Shown here: piece after piece, positions 1 to 5,848 of the stretch
How positions within the stretch are numbered: position 1 is the stretch's first letter
Layout: each line of letters opens with the position of its first letter
NCBI GenBank assembly: GCA_946478645.1
Contig: CAMLCW010000329.1
Coordinates: 1 to 5,848 of the forward strand
Direction of reading: 5' to 3'
DNA: 5,848 nucleotides
Origin: an uncultured Variovorax sp.
GTDB taxonomy: Bacteria; Pseudomonadota; Gammaproteobacteria; Burkholderiales; Burkholderiaceae
The notes under the pieces: generated by a model
Told to the model about the DNA's origin: nothing
Databases searched by the model: none
Seen by the model: the letters and a program-made list of their open reading frames with translations, nothing else
Translations under genes and position numbers: made by a program

Positions 1-1
1 C

Positions 2-1093
2 GGGCACGACGTGGTCGTGTTCGAGCAGGCCAAACAGTTCGCCCGCGTCGGCGCCGACATCAACCTCACGCCGAACGCCGTGCGCGCACTCGACGGCCTG
101 GGCGTGGGCGACGCCGCCCGCGTGACGGCGGCCCGCCCGTCGCACCGCATCAGCCGCACCTACGACAGCGGCGAAGAAACCTCGCGCCTGGAGATGGCCG
201 ACTCGGCCGAACGGCGCTACGGCGCGCCGCAGCTCACCATCCATCGGGCCGACCTGCTGGCCGCGCTGGCCGACATGTTCCCCGCCGAGCGCGTGGCGCT
301 CGGCAAGCGCGCCGAGACCATCGCGGCCGACGCGCGGGGCGTGACCCTGTCGTTCAGCGACGGCACCAGCGCCCGCGTGGGCGTGCTGATCGGCGCCGAC
401 GGCATCCACTCGGGCGTGCGCACCGCGATGTTCGGCGCCGAGAGCCCGCGCTTCACAGGCATCGTCGCCTACCGCGCCGTGGTGCCGGCCGAGCGCGTGG
501 CGGGCGTGCCCAACCTGGGCGCCTTCACCAAGTGGTGGGGCCCGAACCCGCAGAGCCAGATCGTCACCTTCCCGCTGAACCGCGGCAAGGACATCTTCAT
601 CTTCGCGACCACGCCGCAGGACACCTGGCACCTCGAGTCGTGGACCGCGCCGGGCAGCGTCGACGAGCTGCGCGAGCAGTACGTGGCCTACCACCCCGAG
701 GCACGCGCGCTGCTCGACGCCTGCGACACGGTGCTGAAGACCGCGCTGTACGAGCGCGACCCGATGCCCGCCTGGGTGCAGGGCCGCATGGCGCTGCTGG
801 GGGATGCCGCGCACCCGATGCTGCCGTTCATGGCACAGGGCGCCGGCATGGCCATCGAGGACGCCGTGGTGCTGTCGCGCCATCTCGAAGGCGTGGCGAT
901 GGCCGGCATTCCCGCCGCGCTGCAGGCCTACCAGACCGCGCGCATCGAGCGCGCCAGCCAGGTGCAGCTCGGCTCGCGCGGCAACAACTGGCTGCGCGAA
1001 GGCGGCAACGCCGACTGGGTGTATGCCTACGACGCCTGGGCCGTGCCACTGGGCGTGCCGGCGCAGGGCGCCGTCGCTGCTGTCACGGCCTGA
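2..1093 (+). CDS. FAD-dependent aromatic monooxygenase (NicC/salicylate hydroxylase-like), 5'-truncated
   Basis: This is a group A flavoprotein monooxygenase. The family uses NAD(P)H and O2 to hydroxylate a phenolic or heteroaromatic acid in the cytoplasm. The reading frame is open from base 2, so the true start lies upstream; about 25 residues carrying the GxGxxG nucleotide-binding loop are probably missing. The visible 363 residues begin at the end of the second Rossmann strand (VVVFEQA, whose Glu normally binds the FAD ribose). They continue with the conserved IHRADL segment (about residue 82), the GADGIHS motif (131-137, NAD(P)H/FAD) and the GDAAHPM motif (267-273, FAD pyrophosphate/ribityl). 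The C-terminal pattern ERASQVQ (316-322), NNWL and DWVYAYD resembles 6-hydroxynicotinate 3-monooxygenase (NicC) more than NahG, as I remember those sequences. The family is well supported; the substrate is not. It is followed after 31 bases by the small gene, with no terminator visible between them. Confidence 0.93.
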   Translation, partial: GHDVVVFEQAKQFARVGADINLTPNAVRALDGLGVGDAARVTAARPSHRISRTYDSGEETSRLEMADSAERRYGAPQLTIHRADLLAALADMFPAERVALGKRAETIAADARGVTLSFSDGTSARVGVLIGADGIHSGVRTAMFGAESPRFTGIVAYRAVVPAERVAGVPNLGAFTKWWGPNPQSQIVTFPLNRGKDIFIFATTPQDTWHLESWTAPGSVDELREQYVAYHPEARALLDACDTVLKTALYERDPMPAWVQGRMALLGDAAHPMLPFMAQGAGMAIEDAVVLSRHLEGVAMAGIPAALQAYQTARIERASQVQLGSRGNNWLREGGNADWVYAYDAWAVPLGVPAQGAVAAVTA

Positions 1094-1113
1094 GATTTTT
1101 CCCCTCGCTCCAC

Positions 1114-1118
1114 GGAGG
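1114..1118 (+). promoter_or_regulatory. Shine-Dalgarno site of the 73-residue gene
   Basis: GGAGG lies six bases before the ATG at 1125. It is the best-spaced strong ribosome binding site in the window. It supports translation of the short gene from that ATG rather than from the longer overlapping frame that enters the end of the monooxygenase gene. Confidence 0.8.
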
Positions 1119-1124
1119 CTCACG

Positions 1125-1346
1125 ATGCAACAAGACCGCTATCTCCAACCGCACCAGGCGCGCCAGCGCCCCGCGACCACCTACGAAGACCTGCTCGGCG
1201 ACGTGATCGAACGCGCCTATGCCGACGGCATCCACGACCTGCCGGGCCTGGTGCAGCGCCTGAACGACAGCGGCCTGGCCACGCCGGGCGGCCTCGCATG
1301 GACCGAGGCGCTGTACCGCAAGGAAATGGCCGCGCTGGCCGCCTGA
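1125..1346 (+). CDS. Small recombinase-like helical-domain protein (73 aa) next to Rieske oxygenase
   Basis: This is a 73-residue acidic-to-neutral soluble protein with no signal peptide or membrane segment. The start is fixed by a GGAGG six bases upstream. The same frame stays open upstream into the monooxygenase gene, but that extension is an Arg/Ala/Pro-rich shadow. The first 20 residues are polar (Gln, Arg, His) and probably flexible. Residues 21-35 can form a helix. Residues 39-71 (LPGLVQRLNDSGL, ATPGGLAW, then a helix to the end) match the pattern of the Recombinase domain of large serine recombinases: 'LN..G..TP.G..W' followed by a helix. There is no catalytic resolvase domain, so it is not itself a recombinase. 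Proteins named 'recombinase-like helix-turn-helix domain' occur beside ring-hydroxylating oxygenases in Proteobacteria, to my recollection. The stop overlaps the ribosome binding site of the Rieske gene, implying coupled expression. DNA binding or an oxygenase accessory role are both possible; the function is unknown. Confidence 0.82.
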   Translation: MQQDRYLQPHQARQRPATTYEDLLGDVIERAYADGIHDLPGLVQRLNDSGLATPGGLAWTEALYRKEMAALAA

Positions 1347-1350
1347 GGAG
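1345..1350 (+). promoter_or_regulatory. Shine-Dalgarno site of the Rieske oxygenase gene
   Basis: GAGGAG begins inside the TGA stop of the small gene (1344-1346) and lies eight bases before the ATG at 1359. Ribosomes ending the small gene finish on top of this site, which suggests translational coupling between the two. Confidence 0.75.
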
Positions 1351-1358
1351 AAACCATC

Positions 1359-2402
1359 ATGACCATCGCCATCCATCCCGTTCCCGCCGATCCGGTCGAT
1401 CACCTGCTCGAGATCGGTTTGAAAGACCTCTGGTATCCGGTCTGCCCCTCGCACTTCATCAAGGAGAACCCGATCTCCCTGCGCCGCCTCGGCCGCAAGA
1501 TCGCGCTGTGGCGCGACGGCGAAGGCGTGCTGCATGCGCTCGAGGATCGCTGCCCGCACCGCGGCGCGCCGCTGTCGCAGGGCGTGGTGCTGGGCGATCG
1601 TCTCTCGTGCCCTTACCACGGCGTCGAGGTGCGCCACGACGGCGTGGTCACGCGCGTGCCCGGCAGCCCGGGCTGCAAGCTCGAAGGCTCGCGTGCCACG
1701 CGCCACTTCCATGTGCAGGAGCGCGCGGGGGCCGTGTTCCTCTACAACGCGAAGGAGCCGGTCGACGTGCCGCCGCCGCTGGTGCTGCCCGAGCAGCTGA
1801 CCGACGAGGCCCAGTATTCCAACTTCCTGTGCTACACGGAGTGGAAGGGCGACTACCGCTACGTGCTCGACAACGTGATGGACCCGATGCACGGCACGTA
1901 CCTGCACAAGCAGTCGCACTCGATGGCCGAAGGCGACTCGAGCGCGAAGTTCGGCATCCGGCAGACCGACATCGGCTTCGTGTTCGAGAAGGAAGGCCAG
2001 CGCAACGTCAACTTCGACTGGACCGAGTGGGCCGACACCGGCATGCACTGGATGCGGCTGGAGATTCCGTATCCGAAGACCGGCGGCCCCGGCGGCAACT
2101 TCATCATCATCGGCGCCTTCTCGCCGATGGCCAACGGCATGACCGCCACCTTCTTCTGGCGGGTACGCAAGCTGGCACCGGGCTGGGAGCGCGATACCTG
2201 GCGCTTCCTCTACAAGAACCGCCTCGAGGCGCGTCACTGGCATGTGCTGGAGCAGGACCGCGTGATGCTCGAAGAGATGGAAGCCGACGCCAACCAGCAC
2301 GAGAACCTGTACCAGCACGACCTGGGCATCGTCCGCCTGCGCCGCCACATGCGCAACCTGGCCCAAGCACAGTTGGCCGACGCCGAGGCCGCCACGGCCT
2401 GA
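1359..2402 (+). CDS. Rieske non-heme iron aromatic oxygenase, VanA/phthalate-dioxygenase type
   Basis: This is the oxygenase component of a two-component Rieske system. It receives electrons at a 2Fe-2S cluster and activates O2 at a mononuclear iron to hydroxylate or O-/N-demethylate an aromatic substrate. It has 347 residues, normal for the single-subunit (alpha-only) VanA/dicamba monooxygenase class. The N-terminal Rieske domain has the ligands Cys65-x-His67 and Cys84-x2-His87 (CPHRGAPL and SCPYHG). The catalytic domain carries D171-N-x2-D175-x2-H178-x4-H183, in which His178 and His183 bind iron and Asp175 is the likely electron-bridging residue. Asp300 in EQDRVMLE fits the third iron ligand by analogy with VanA and dicamba monooxygenase. 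The residue after HG is Val instead of the Trp usual in the naphthalene and biphenyl dioxygenases. No beta-subunit gene is present. The reductase follows 23 bases downstream. The family is certain; the substrate and reaction (hydroxylation or demethylation) are open. Confidence 0.95.
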   Translation: MTIAIHPVPADPVDHLLEIGLKDLWYPVCPSHFIKENPISLRRLGRKIALWRDGEGVLHALEDRCPHRGAPLSQGVVLGDRLSCPYHGVEVRHDGVVTRVPGSPGCKLEGSRATRHFHVQERAGAVFLYNAKEPVDVPPPLVLPEQLTDEAQYSNFLCYTEWKGDYRYVLDNVMDPMHGTYLHKQSHSMAEGDSSAKFGIRQTDIGFVFEKEGQRNVNFDWTEWADTGMHWMRLEIPYPKTGGPGGNFIIIGAFSPMANGMTATFFWRVRKLAPGWERDTWRFLYKNRLEARHWHVLEQDRVMLEEMEADANQHENLYQHDLGIVRLRRHMRNLAQAQLADAEAATA

Positions 2403-2425
2403 ACTGCAAGCAAGCGAGCATCGCC

Positions 2426-3394
2426 ATGTCTTCTCCCACGCTGAACGCCCTCGTGCACACCATGCGCTACGAGGCCGACGGCATCGTCAGCGTCGAGTTC
2501 CGGCCGGCCACGCCGGCGGTGGACTTTCCCGCCTTCGAGGCCGGCTCCCACATCGACCTGCACCTGCCCAATGGCCTGGTGCGCAGCTACTCGCTGTGCA
2601 ACCCCTCGAGCGACCGGCAGCGCTACGTGGTGGGCGTGCTCAACGACCGCAAGAGCCGCGGCGGCTCGCGCTATGTGCACCAGCAGCTGCGCGTGGGCAC
2701 GACGCCGCCGATCTCGGCGCCGCGCAACAACTTCAGGCTGGAAGAGGGCGCCGGACACTCGGTGCTCGTGGCCGGCGGCATCGGCGTGACGCCCATCTGG
2801 TGCATGCTGCAGCGGCTCGTCGCCATCGGGCGGCCGGTCGAAATCGTCTACTGCGCGCGCACCCGCAAGGAAGCTGCCTTCTGCGACGCCATCGAGGCGC
2901 TGGCCACCGAAAGGTCGGTGCCGCTCACCTGGCACTTCGACGACGAGAAGGGCGCACCGCCCGACCTCGCAGCGCTGTTGGCCGGCAAGGGCGCCACCAG
3001 CCACTATTACTGCTGCGGCCCCACGCCGATGCTCGACGCCTTCGAAAAGAGCTGCGAGCAACTGGGCTACGCCAACGCGCACATCGAGCGCTTCGCCGCC
3101 GTGCATGTGGAGGCGCCCAGCGCCACGCAAGCCTGCGTGGTGGCGTGCGCCAAGAGCGGCAAGAACGTCGAAGTGCCCCCGGGCAAGTCGATCCTCGACA
3201 GCCTGATCGACGCTGGCCTCAACCCCGACCACAGCTGCAAGGAAGGCGTCTGCGGCGCCTGCGAAACGGCGGTGATCGAGGGCGAAGTCGATCACCACGA
3301 CGGCATCCTCACCAAGATCGAACGTGCGTCCAACAAGACCATGATGATCTGCGTCTCTCGCTGCAAGGGCGAGCGGCTGGTGCTGGACATCTGA
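2426..3394 (+). CDS. Rieske oxygenase reductase (FMN, NAD, C-terminal 2Fe-2S), VanB/phthalate dioxygenase reductase type
   Basis: This is the electron-transfer partner of the preceding oxygenase, passing electrons from NAD(P)H through flavin to a plant-type 2Fe-2S cluster and then to the Rieske centre. Its 322 residues match the usual 310-325 of this class. The domain order is FMN-binding barrel (RSYSLCN at 53-59), pyridine nucleotide domain (AGGIGVTP at 116-123, YYCCGPTPML at 194-203), then C-terminal ferredoxin domain with Cys271-x4-Cys276-x2-Cys279-x29-Cys309. All four cluster ligands are present. FMN and NADH use are inferred from the family. The ATG at 2426 fits the length of relatives, although only a weak purine stretch (AAGCGAG, 2412-2418) precedes it; Met13 (2462) is a less likely start. 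The same frame is open far upstream, across the whole Rieske gene, but that part has no recognisable protein features and is a high-GC artefact. Expression probably depends on coupling with the oxygenase gene 23 bases upstream. Confidence 0.95.
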   Translation: MSSPTLNALVHTMRYEADGIVSVEFRPATPAVDFPAFEAGSHIDLHLPNGLVRSYSLCNPSSDRQRYVVGVLNDRKSRGGSRYVHQQLRVGTTPPISAPRNNFRLEEGAGHSVLVAGGIGVTPIWCMLQRLVAIGRPVEIVYCARTRKEAAFCDAIEALATERSVPLTWHFDDEKGAPPDLAALLAGKGATSHYYCCGPTPMLDAFEKSCEQLGYANAHIERFAAVHVEAPSATQACVVACAKSGKNVEVPPGKSILDSLIDAGLNPDHSCKEGVCGACETAVIEGEVDHHDGILTKIERASNKTMMICVSRCKGERLVLDI

Positions 3395-3446
3395 ACGAGG
3401 CCACAACCCACAAGACGGCCGAGAGAAAAACCAACCGAGACAATCC
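3395..3446 (+). other. Longest intergenic gap (52 bases), reductase to porin
   Basis: This is the only spacer over 40 bases and is more A-rich than its surroundings. Two GGCC blocks could pair into a four-base stem, but there is no T-run, so it is not a convincing terminator. No -35/-10 pair is recognisable. A weak GAGA (3437-3440) six bases before the porin ATG is the likely ribosome binding site. An internal promoter or mRNA-processing site cannot be excluded. Confidence 0.4.
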
Positions 3447-4553
3447 ATGAAAAACTATTTGATCGCGATGGCTGCGGCCACCGCGGCTGGCGGAGCGCTG
3501 GCCCAATCCTCCGTCACGCTCTTCGGCGTGGTCGATGCCTCCGTGGCCTACACGCGCGGCAGCGGCGAGGGATCGGCCCACAAGACGCAGCTCGGCAACA
3601 GCGGCAACATGTTCAGCCGGCTCGGTTTCCGGGGCACCGAGGACCTCGGGGGCGGCTACTCGGCCAGCTTCTGGCTCGAGATGGGCCTGCAGAACGACAG
3701 CGGCACGGGCTTCGCGTCGAACTCGAACAACCAGGCCAGCGGCAACGGCACGCCCGGCGGGATGAGCTTCAACCGCCGCTCGACGGTCAGCCTGGCCGGC
3801 CCCTTCGGGGAGGTGCGCGTGGGCCGCGACTACGTGCCTGCGTTCTGGAACACCGCGATCTTCGATCCGTTCGGGACGGGCGGCGGCATCGGCGCCAACC
3901 AGATCTATTTCTCGGGGCTCGGCGGGCTGGTCGCGCCCACCGGCACGCGTGCGTCGAACAGCATCGGGTACTTCCTGCCCGCCAATCTCGGCGGCTTCTA
4001 CGGCCAGCTGATGTATGCGATGGGAGAGAACAACTCCACGGCGGTGCTGCCCGGCACGCTGGTGTCCGCCGAGAAGGACGGCGAGCACACCGGCGCGCGC
4101 ATCGGCTACCAGAGCGGCGGCCTGAACGTCGCGCTCGCCACCGGCCGCACGCGCTATGCGAGCGGCGACCTGCGGGTGACCAACCTCGGCGCCGCCTATT
4201 CCTTCGGCCCGTCGCTGATGAACCTCAGGCTCACGAGCGAGTTGTACAAGGAGTCGAAGGGAGCGGCCGACGCCCGGGGGGCGCTGGTGGGCTTCCAGCT
4301 GCCGGTCGGCGCGGGCGAGATCAAGGCCTCGTATGCACGCTACCGGCTGGCACCCGCGGGCGCGCTGGCGAAGCCGACGTCGTCGAAGCTCGCCATCGGC
4401 TACGTGCACAACCTGTCGAAGCGCACCGCGCTCTATGCCACCGTGGCGCGCATCAGCAACCGCAACGGCGCCTCGGCCGCGCTCGCGGGCGCCATCACCG
4501 CGCCGAACCGCGCCTCGAGCGGCACCGAGTTCGGCATGCGCCACATCTTCTAG
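3447..4553 (+). CDS. Outer-membrane porin, betaproteobacterial Omp32-like (Gram-negative porin family 4)
   Basis: This is a 16-strand trimeric beta-barrel porin that would let small, often anionic, solutes diffuse across the outer membrane. It has 368 residues. The N-terminus is a Sec signal peptide (MKNYL, then an Ala-rich core) with predicted cleavage after ALA at residue 19, leaving a mature start of QSSVTLFGVVDASVAY, which is characteristic of Burkholderiales porins. Further family marks are SRLGFRGTEDLGGGYSASFW (57-76), the strand and loop-3 region STVSLAGPFGEVRVGRDY (112-129) followed by a Phe-Asp-Pro-Phe-Gly turn (139-143), GARIGYQSGGL (216-225), and the terminal SGTEFGMRHIF with a C-terminal Phe for BAM recognition. 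Its place between the reductase and an MFS gene suggests a substrate-linked porin, as with the phthalate porin in Burkholderia phthalate clusters. General porin function is nearly certain; substrate specificity is inferred only from context. Confidence 0.95.
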   Translation: MKNYLIAMAAATAAGGALAQSSVTLFGVVDASVAYTRGSGEGSAHKTQLGNSGNMFSRLGFRGTEDLGGGYSASFWLEMGLQNDSGTGFASNSNNQASGNGTPGGMSFNRRSTVSLAGPFGEVRVGRDYVPAFWNTAIFDPFGTGGGIGANQIYFSGLGGLVAPTGTRASNSIGYFLPANLGGFYGQLMYAMGENNSTAVLPGTLVSAEKDGEHTGARIGYQSGGLNVALATGRTRYASGDLRVTNLGAAYSFGPSLMNLRLTSELYKESKGAADARGALVGFQLPVGAGEIKASYARYRLAPAGALAKPTSSKLAIGYVHNLSKRTALYATVARISNRNGASAALAGAITAPNRASSGTEFGMRHIF

Positions 4554-4571
4554 TCCCACTTCGCACCGCCC

Positions 4572-5848
4572 ATGCAGTCCAGCAAGCATCTCCGTTGGTA
4601 CGGCGTCCTCACGCTGTTCGCGATCGTCGCGATCTCCTATGTGGACCGCATCAACATCGCGGTGCTGATCACCGACGCCGCGTTCCTCGAACACGTGGGC
4701 CTCGCGGCCGACGACCGCGTGCGCCAGGGCCTGCTCGCCACGGCCTTCATGCTGGGCTACGGGGTCTCGGCCTTCGTGCTCACACCGTTCTGCTCGGCGC
4801 TGTTCGGAGTGCGGCGCAGCCTGATCTATGGGCTGATCCTCTGGGGTGTGGTCACCTGGGCGTCGCCAATGTTCCACAGCTACGGCCTGCTGCTGGCCTC
4901 GCGGCTGTTGCTCGGGGTGTCGGAGGGGCCGCTGTTCTCGCTGGCGTCGGCTTACATCAAGGCGCACTTCCGCAGCGACGAGAACGGCAAGCCGAATGCA
5001 CTGGTGAACATGGGCACCGGGCTCGGGCTGGCGCTCGGCTATCCGCTGGTGGGCCTGCTGCTCGCGCACTTCGCCTGGGACACCTCCTTCCATGTGCTCG
5101 GCGTCATGAACATCCTGCTCGGCATTCCGCTGGTGCTGGCTTTCGTGCGCATGCCCGCGGGCCAGGCCGACGGCATCCGGCCCTCGTCGTTCGGCGATGC
5201 GATGGCGCGCGTGGGCGGCATCGTGAAGGGCGCACTCCAGACGCGCAACCTGTTCGTCGTCACGCTGCTGACCTCGGCCGCGCTGGCGTATCTCTGGGGC
5301 AGCAGCAACTGGCTGCCGGCCTACCTGCGCGAGGCGCGGGGCTTCTCGCTGCGCGAGATGGGCTGGCTGGCCTCGCTGCCGCAGTACGCCACGGTGGCCG
5401 CAGTGTTCGTGGGCGGCGTGCTGATCGACCGGGTCGGGCGCGAGCGCGTGCCGCTCATCTTCATGGGGGCGAGCGCGGGCGTTGCGCTCGCCGTGCTGCT
5501 CGCCATCAATGCGCGCGATCCATACGTGGCGGCCTCCTGTCTCGTCGTTGCCAACTTCTTCTGGGGCCTGCAGAGCCCGGCGATTCCCAGCACCGTGCAG
5601 TACTGCTCGCGCCCCGAGCACACCGCCAGCGCCTTCGGCGTGACCAACGGCGCGGGCAGCCTGGTGGCCGGCTTCATGCCGGCGCTCATGGGCGGCGTGA
5701 TCGGTGCGATGTCGCACGGCGGCGGTGCGGGATCCGGCGCTGCGGCCACGGCCTCGGCCTTCTTCGCCGGCTTCGCGTTGCTGATCGGTACGCAGCTGGT
5801 GGTGTTCGGCTGCGGGCTCGTGCTGTGGTGGCGCGAACGCGCGCGCGG
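4572..5848 (+). CDS. MFS transporter (ACS-like, probable aromatic acid uptake), 3'-truncated
   Basis: The frame is open to the window end with no stop: 425 residues are visible, and a typical length is 420-450, so only a short tail is missing. It is an inner-membrane major facilitator with about twelve hydrophobic segments, roughly at residues 10-31, 52-73, 84-100, 103-125, 145-167, 172-193, 227-247, 264-285, 292-312, 317-337, 354-378 and 397-419. The first helix ends in SYVDRINIAVL (22-32), and helix 4 reads SRLLLGVSEGP (110-120); both are typical of the anion:cation symporter family that includes phthalate, hexuronate and other organic-acid carriers. IDRVGRER (285-292) is the second-half copy of motif A. 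A stop (the porin TAG at 4551) lies seven codons upstream in the same frame with no other start between, so the ATG at 4572 is the earliest possible start. There is no purine-rich ribosome site, so coupling to the porin gene 18 bases upstream is likely. Uptake of an organic or aromatic acid is inferred; the substrate is unknown. Confidence 0.92.
   Translation, partial: MQSSKHLRWYGVLTLFAIVAISYVDRINIAVLITDAAFLEHVGLAADDRVRQGLLATAFMLGYGVSAFVLTPFCSALFGVRRSLIYGLILWGVVTWASPMFHSYGLLLASRLLLGVSEGPLFSLASAYIKAHFRSDENGKPNALVNMGTGLGLALGYPLVGLLLAHFAWDTSFHVLGVMNILLGIPLVLAFVRMPAGQADGIRPSSFGDAMARVGGIVKGALQTRNLFVVTLLTSAALAYLWGSSNWLPAYLREARGFSLREMGWLASLPQYATVAAVFVGGVLIDRVGRERVPLIFMGASAGVALAVLLAINARDPYVAASCLVVANFFWGLQSPAIPSTVQYCSRPEHTASAFGVTNGAGSLVAGFMPALMGGVIGAMSHGGGAGSGAAATASAFFAGFALLIGTQLVVFGCGLVLWWRERAR

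Noticed and set aside
804..1124. Upstream extension of the small gene into the end of the monooxygenase gene (a 180-residue version).
   Set aside because: The added part is an Arg/Ala/Cys/Trp-rich shadow of the monooxygenase; the GGAGG six bases before 1125 fixes the short start.
532..1206. A 224-codon + strand frame overlapping the monooxygenase.
   Set aside because: Arg/Ala/Gly-rich translation with no motifs, out of frame with the conserved flavoprotein.
1125..1346. Remnant of a mobile element or integrase.
   Set aside because: The gene is intact, well spaced and coupled to its neighbours, and no catalytic domain, inverted repeats or target duplications are visible nearby.
1298..2425. 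Upstream extension of the reductase frame through the whole Rieske gene, which could be read as a 698-residue fusion protein.
   Set aside because: The extension is Arg/Pro/Ala-rich without domains, while the Rieske protein in another frame has all ligands. The reductase has its family-typical length when started at 2426.
3398..3424. Possible hairpin from two GGCC blocks after the reductase gene.
   Set aside because: Only four paired bases with a long loop and no following T-run, so not a supportable terminator.
1083..3448. Two long minus-strand open frames (427 and 404 codons) opposite the Rieske and reductase genes.
   Set aside because: Composition is low-complexity Ala/Val/Arg/His with no motifs, and the + strand carries proteins with complete catalytic motifs.
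3309..5717. An 802-codon open frame on the minus strand opposite the porin and MFS genes.
   Set aside because: It is rich in Arg, Ala, His and Gln with no recognisable domain and lies antisense to two clear genes. This is the usual artefact of high G+C third positions.

Overview
The window is about two-thirds G+C. Its protein signatures point to a Gram-negative betaproteobacterium of the Burkholderiales, plausibly a Comamonadaceae member such as Variovorax or Acidovorax. The main clue is an Omp32-type trimeric porin with a typical signal peptide and a C-terminal phenylalanine. The genus is an inference from style, not from a marker gene.

All six genes lie on the + strand, separated by gaps of only 31, 12, 23, 52 and 18 bases, so the window looks like the interior of one polycistronic operon. 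In order they are: (1) an FAD-dependent aromatic-ring monooxygenase missing its N-terminus at the left edge (2-1093); (2) a 73-residue protein with a C-terminal helical segment resembling the recombinase domain of serine recombinases (1125-1346); (3) a Rieske non-heme iron oxygenase of the vanillate demethylase / phthalate dioxygenase type (1359-2402); (4) its probable electron donor, an FMN / NAD / 2Fe-2S reductase (2426-3394); (5) an outer-membrane porin (3447-4553); (6) a major facilitator transporter cut off at the right edge a few residues before its end (4572-5848).

The genes suggest one catabolic unit. The porin admits a small anionic, probably aromatic, compound across the outer membrane, and the MFS protein carries it across the inner membrane. 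The two-component Rieske oxygenase hydroxylates or demethylates it, and the flavoprotein monooxygenase hydroxylates it or a product. No ring-cleavage enzyme, regulator or promoter is visible, so the substrate cannot be fixed from this window. No RNA genes, insertion sequences, CRISPR arrays, attachment sites or convincing terminators were seen, and no gene-free stretch exceeds 52 bases. The least understood element is the small gene placed just before the Rieske oxygenase, which has the clearest ribosome binding site in the window.
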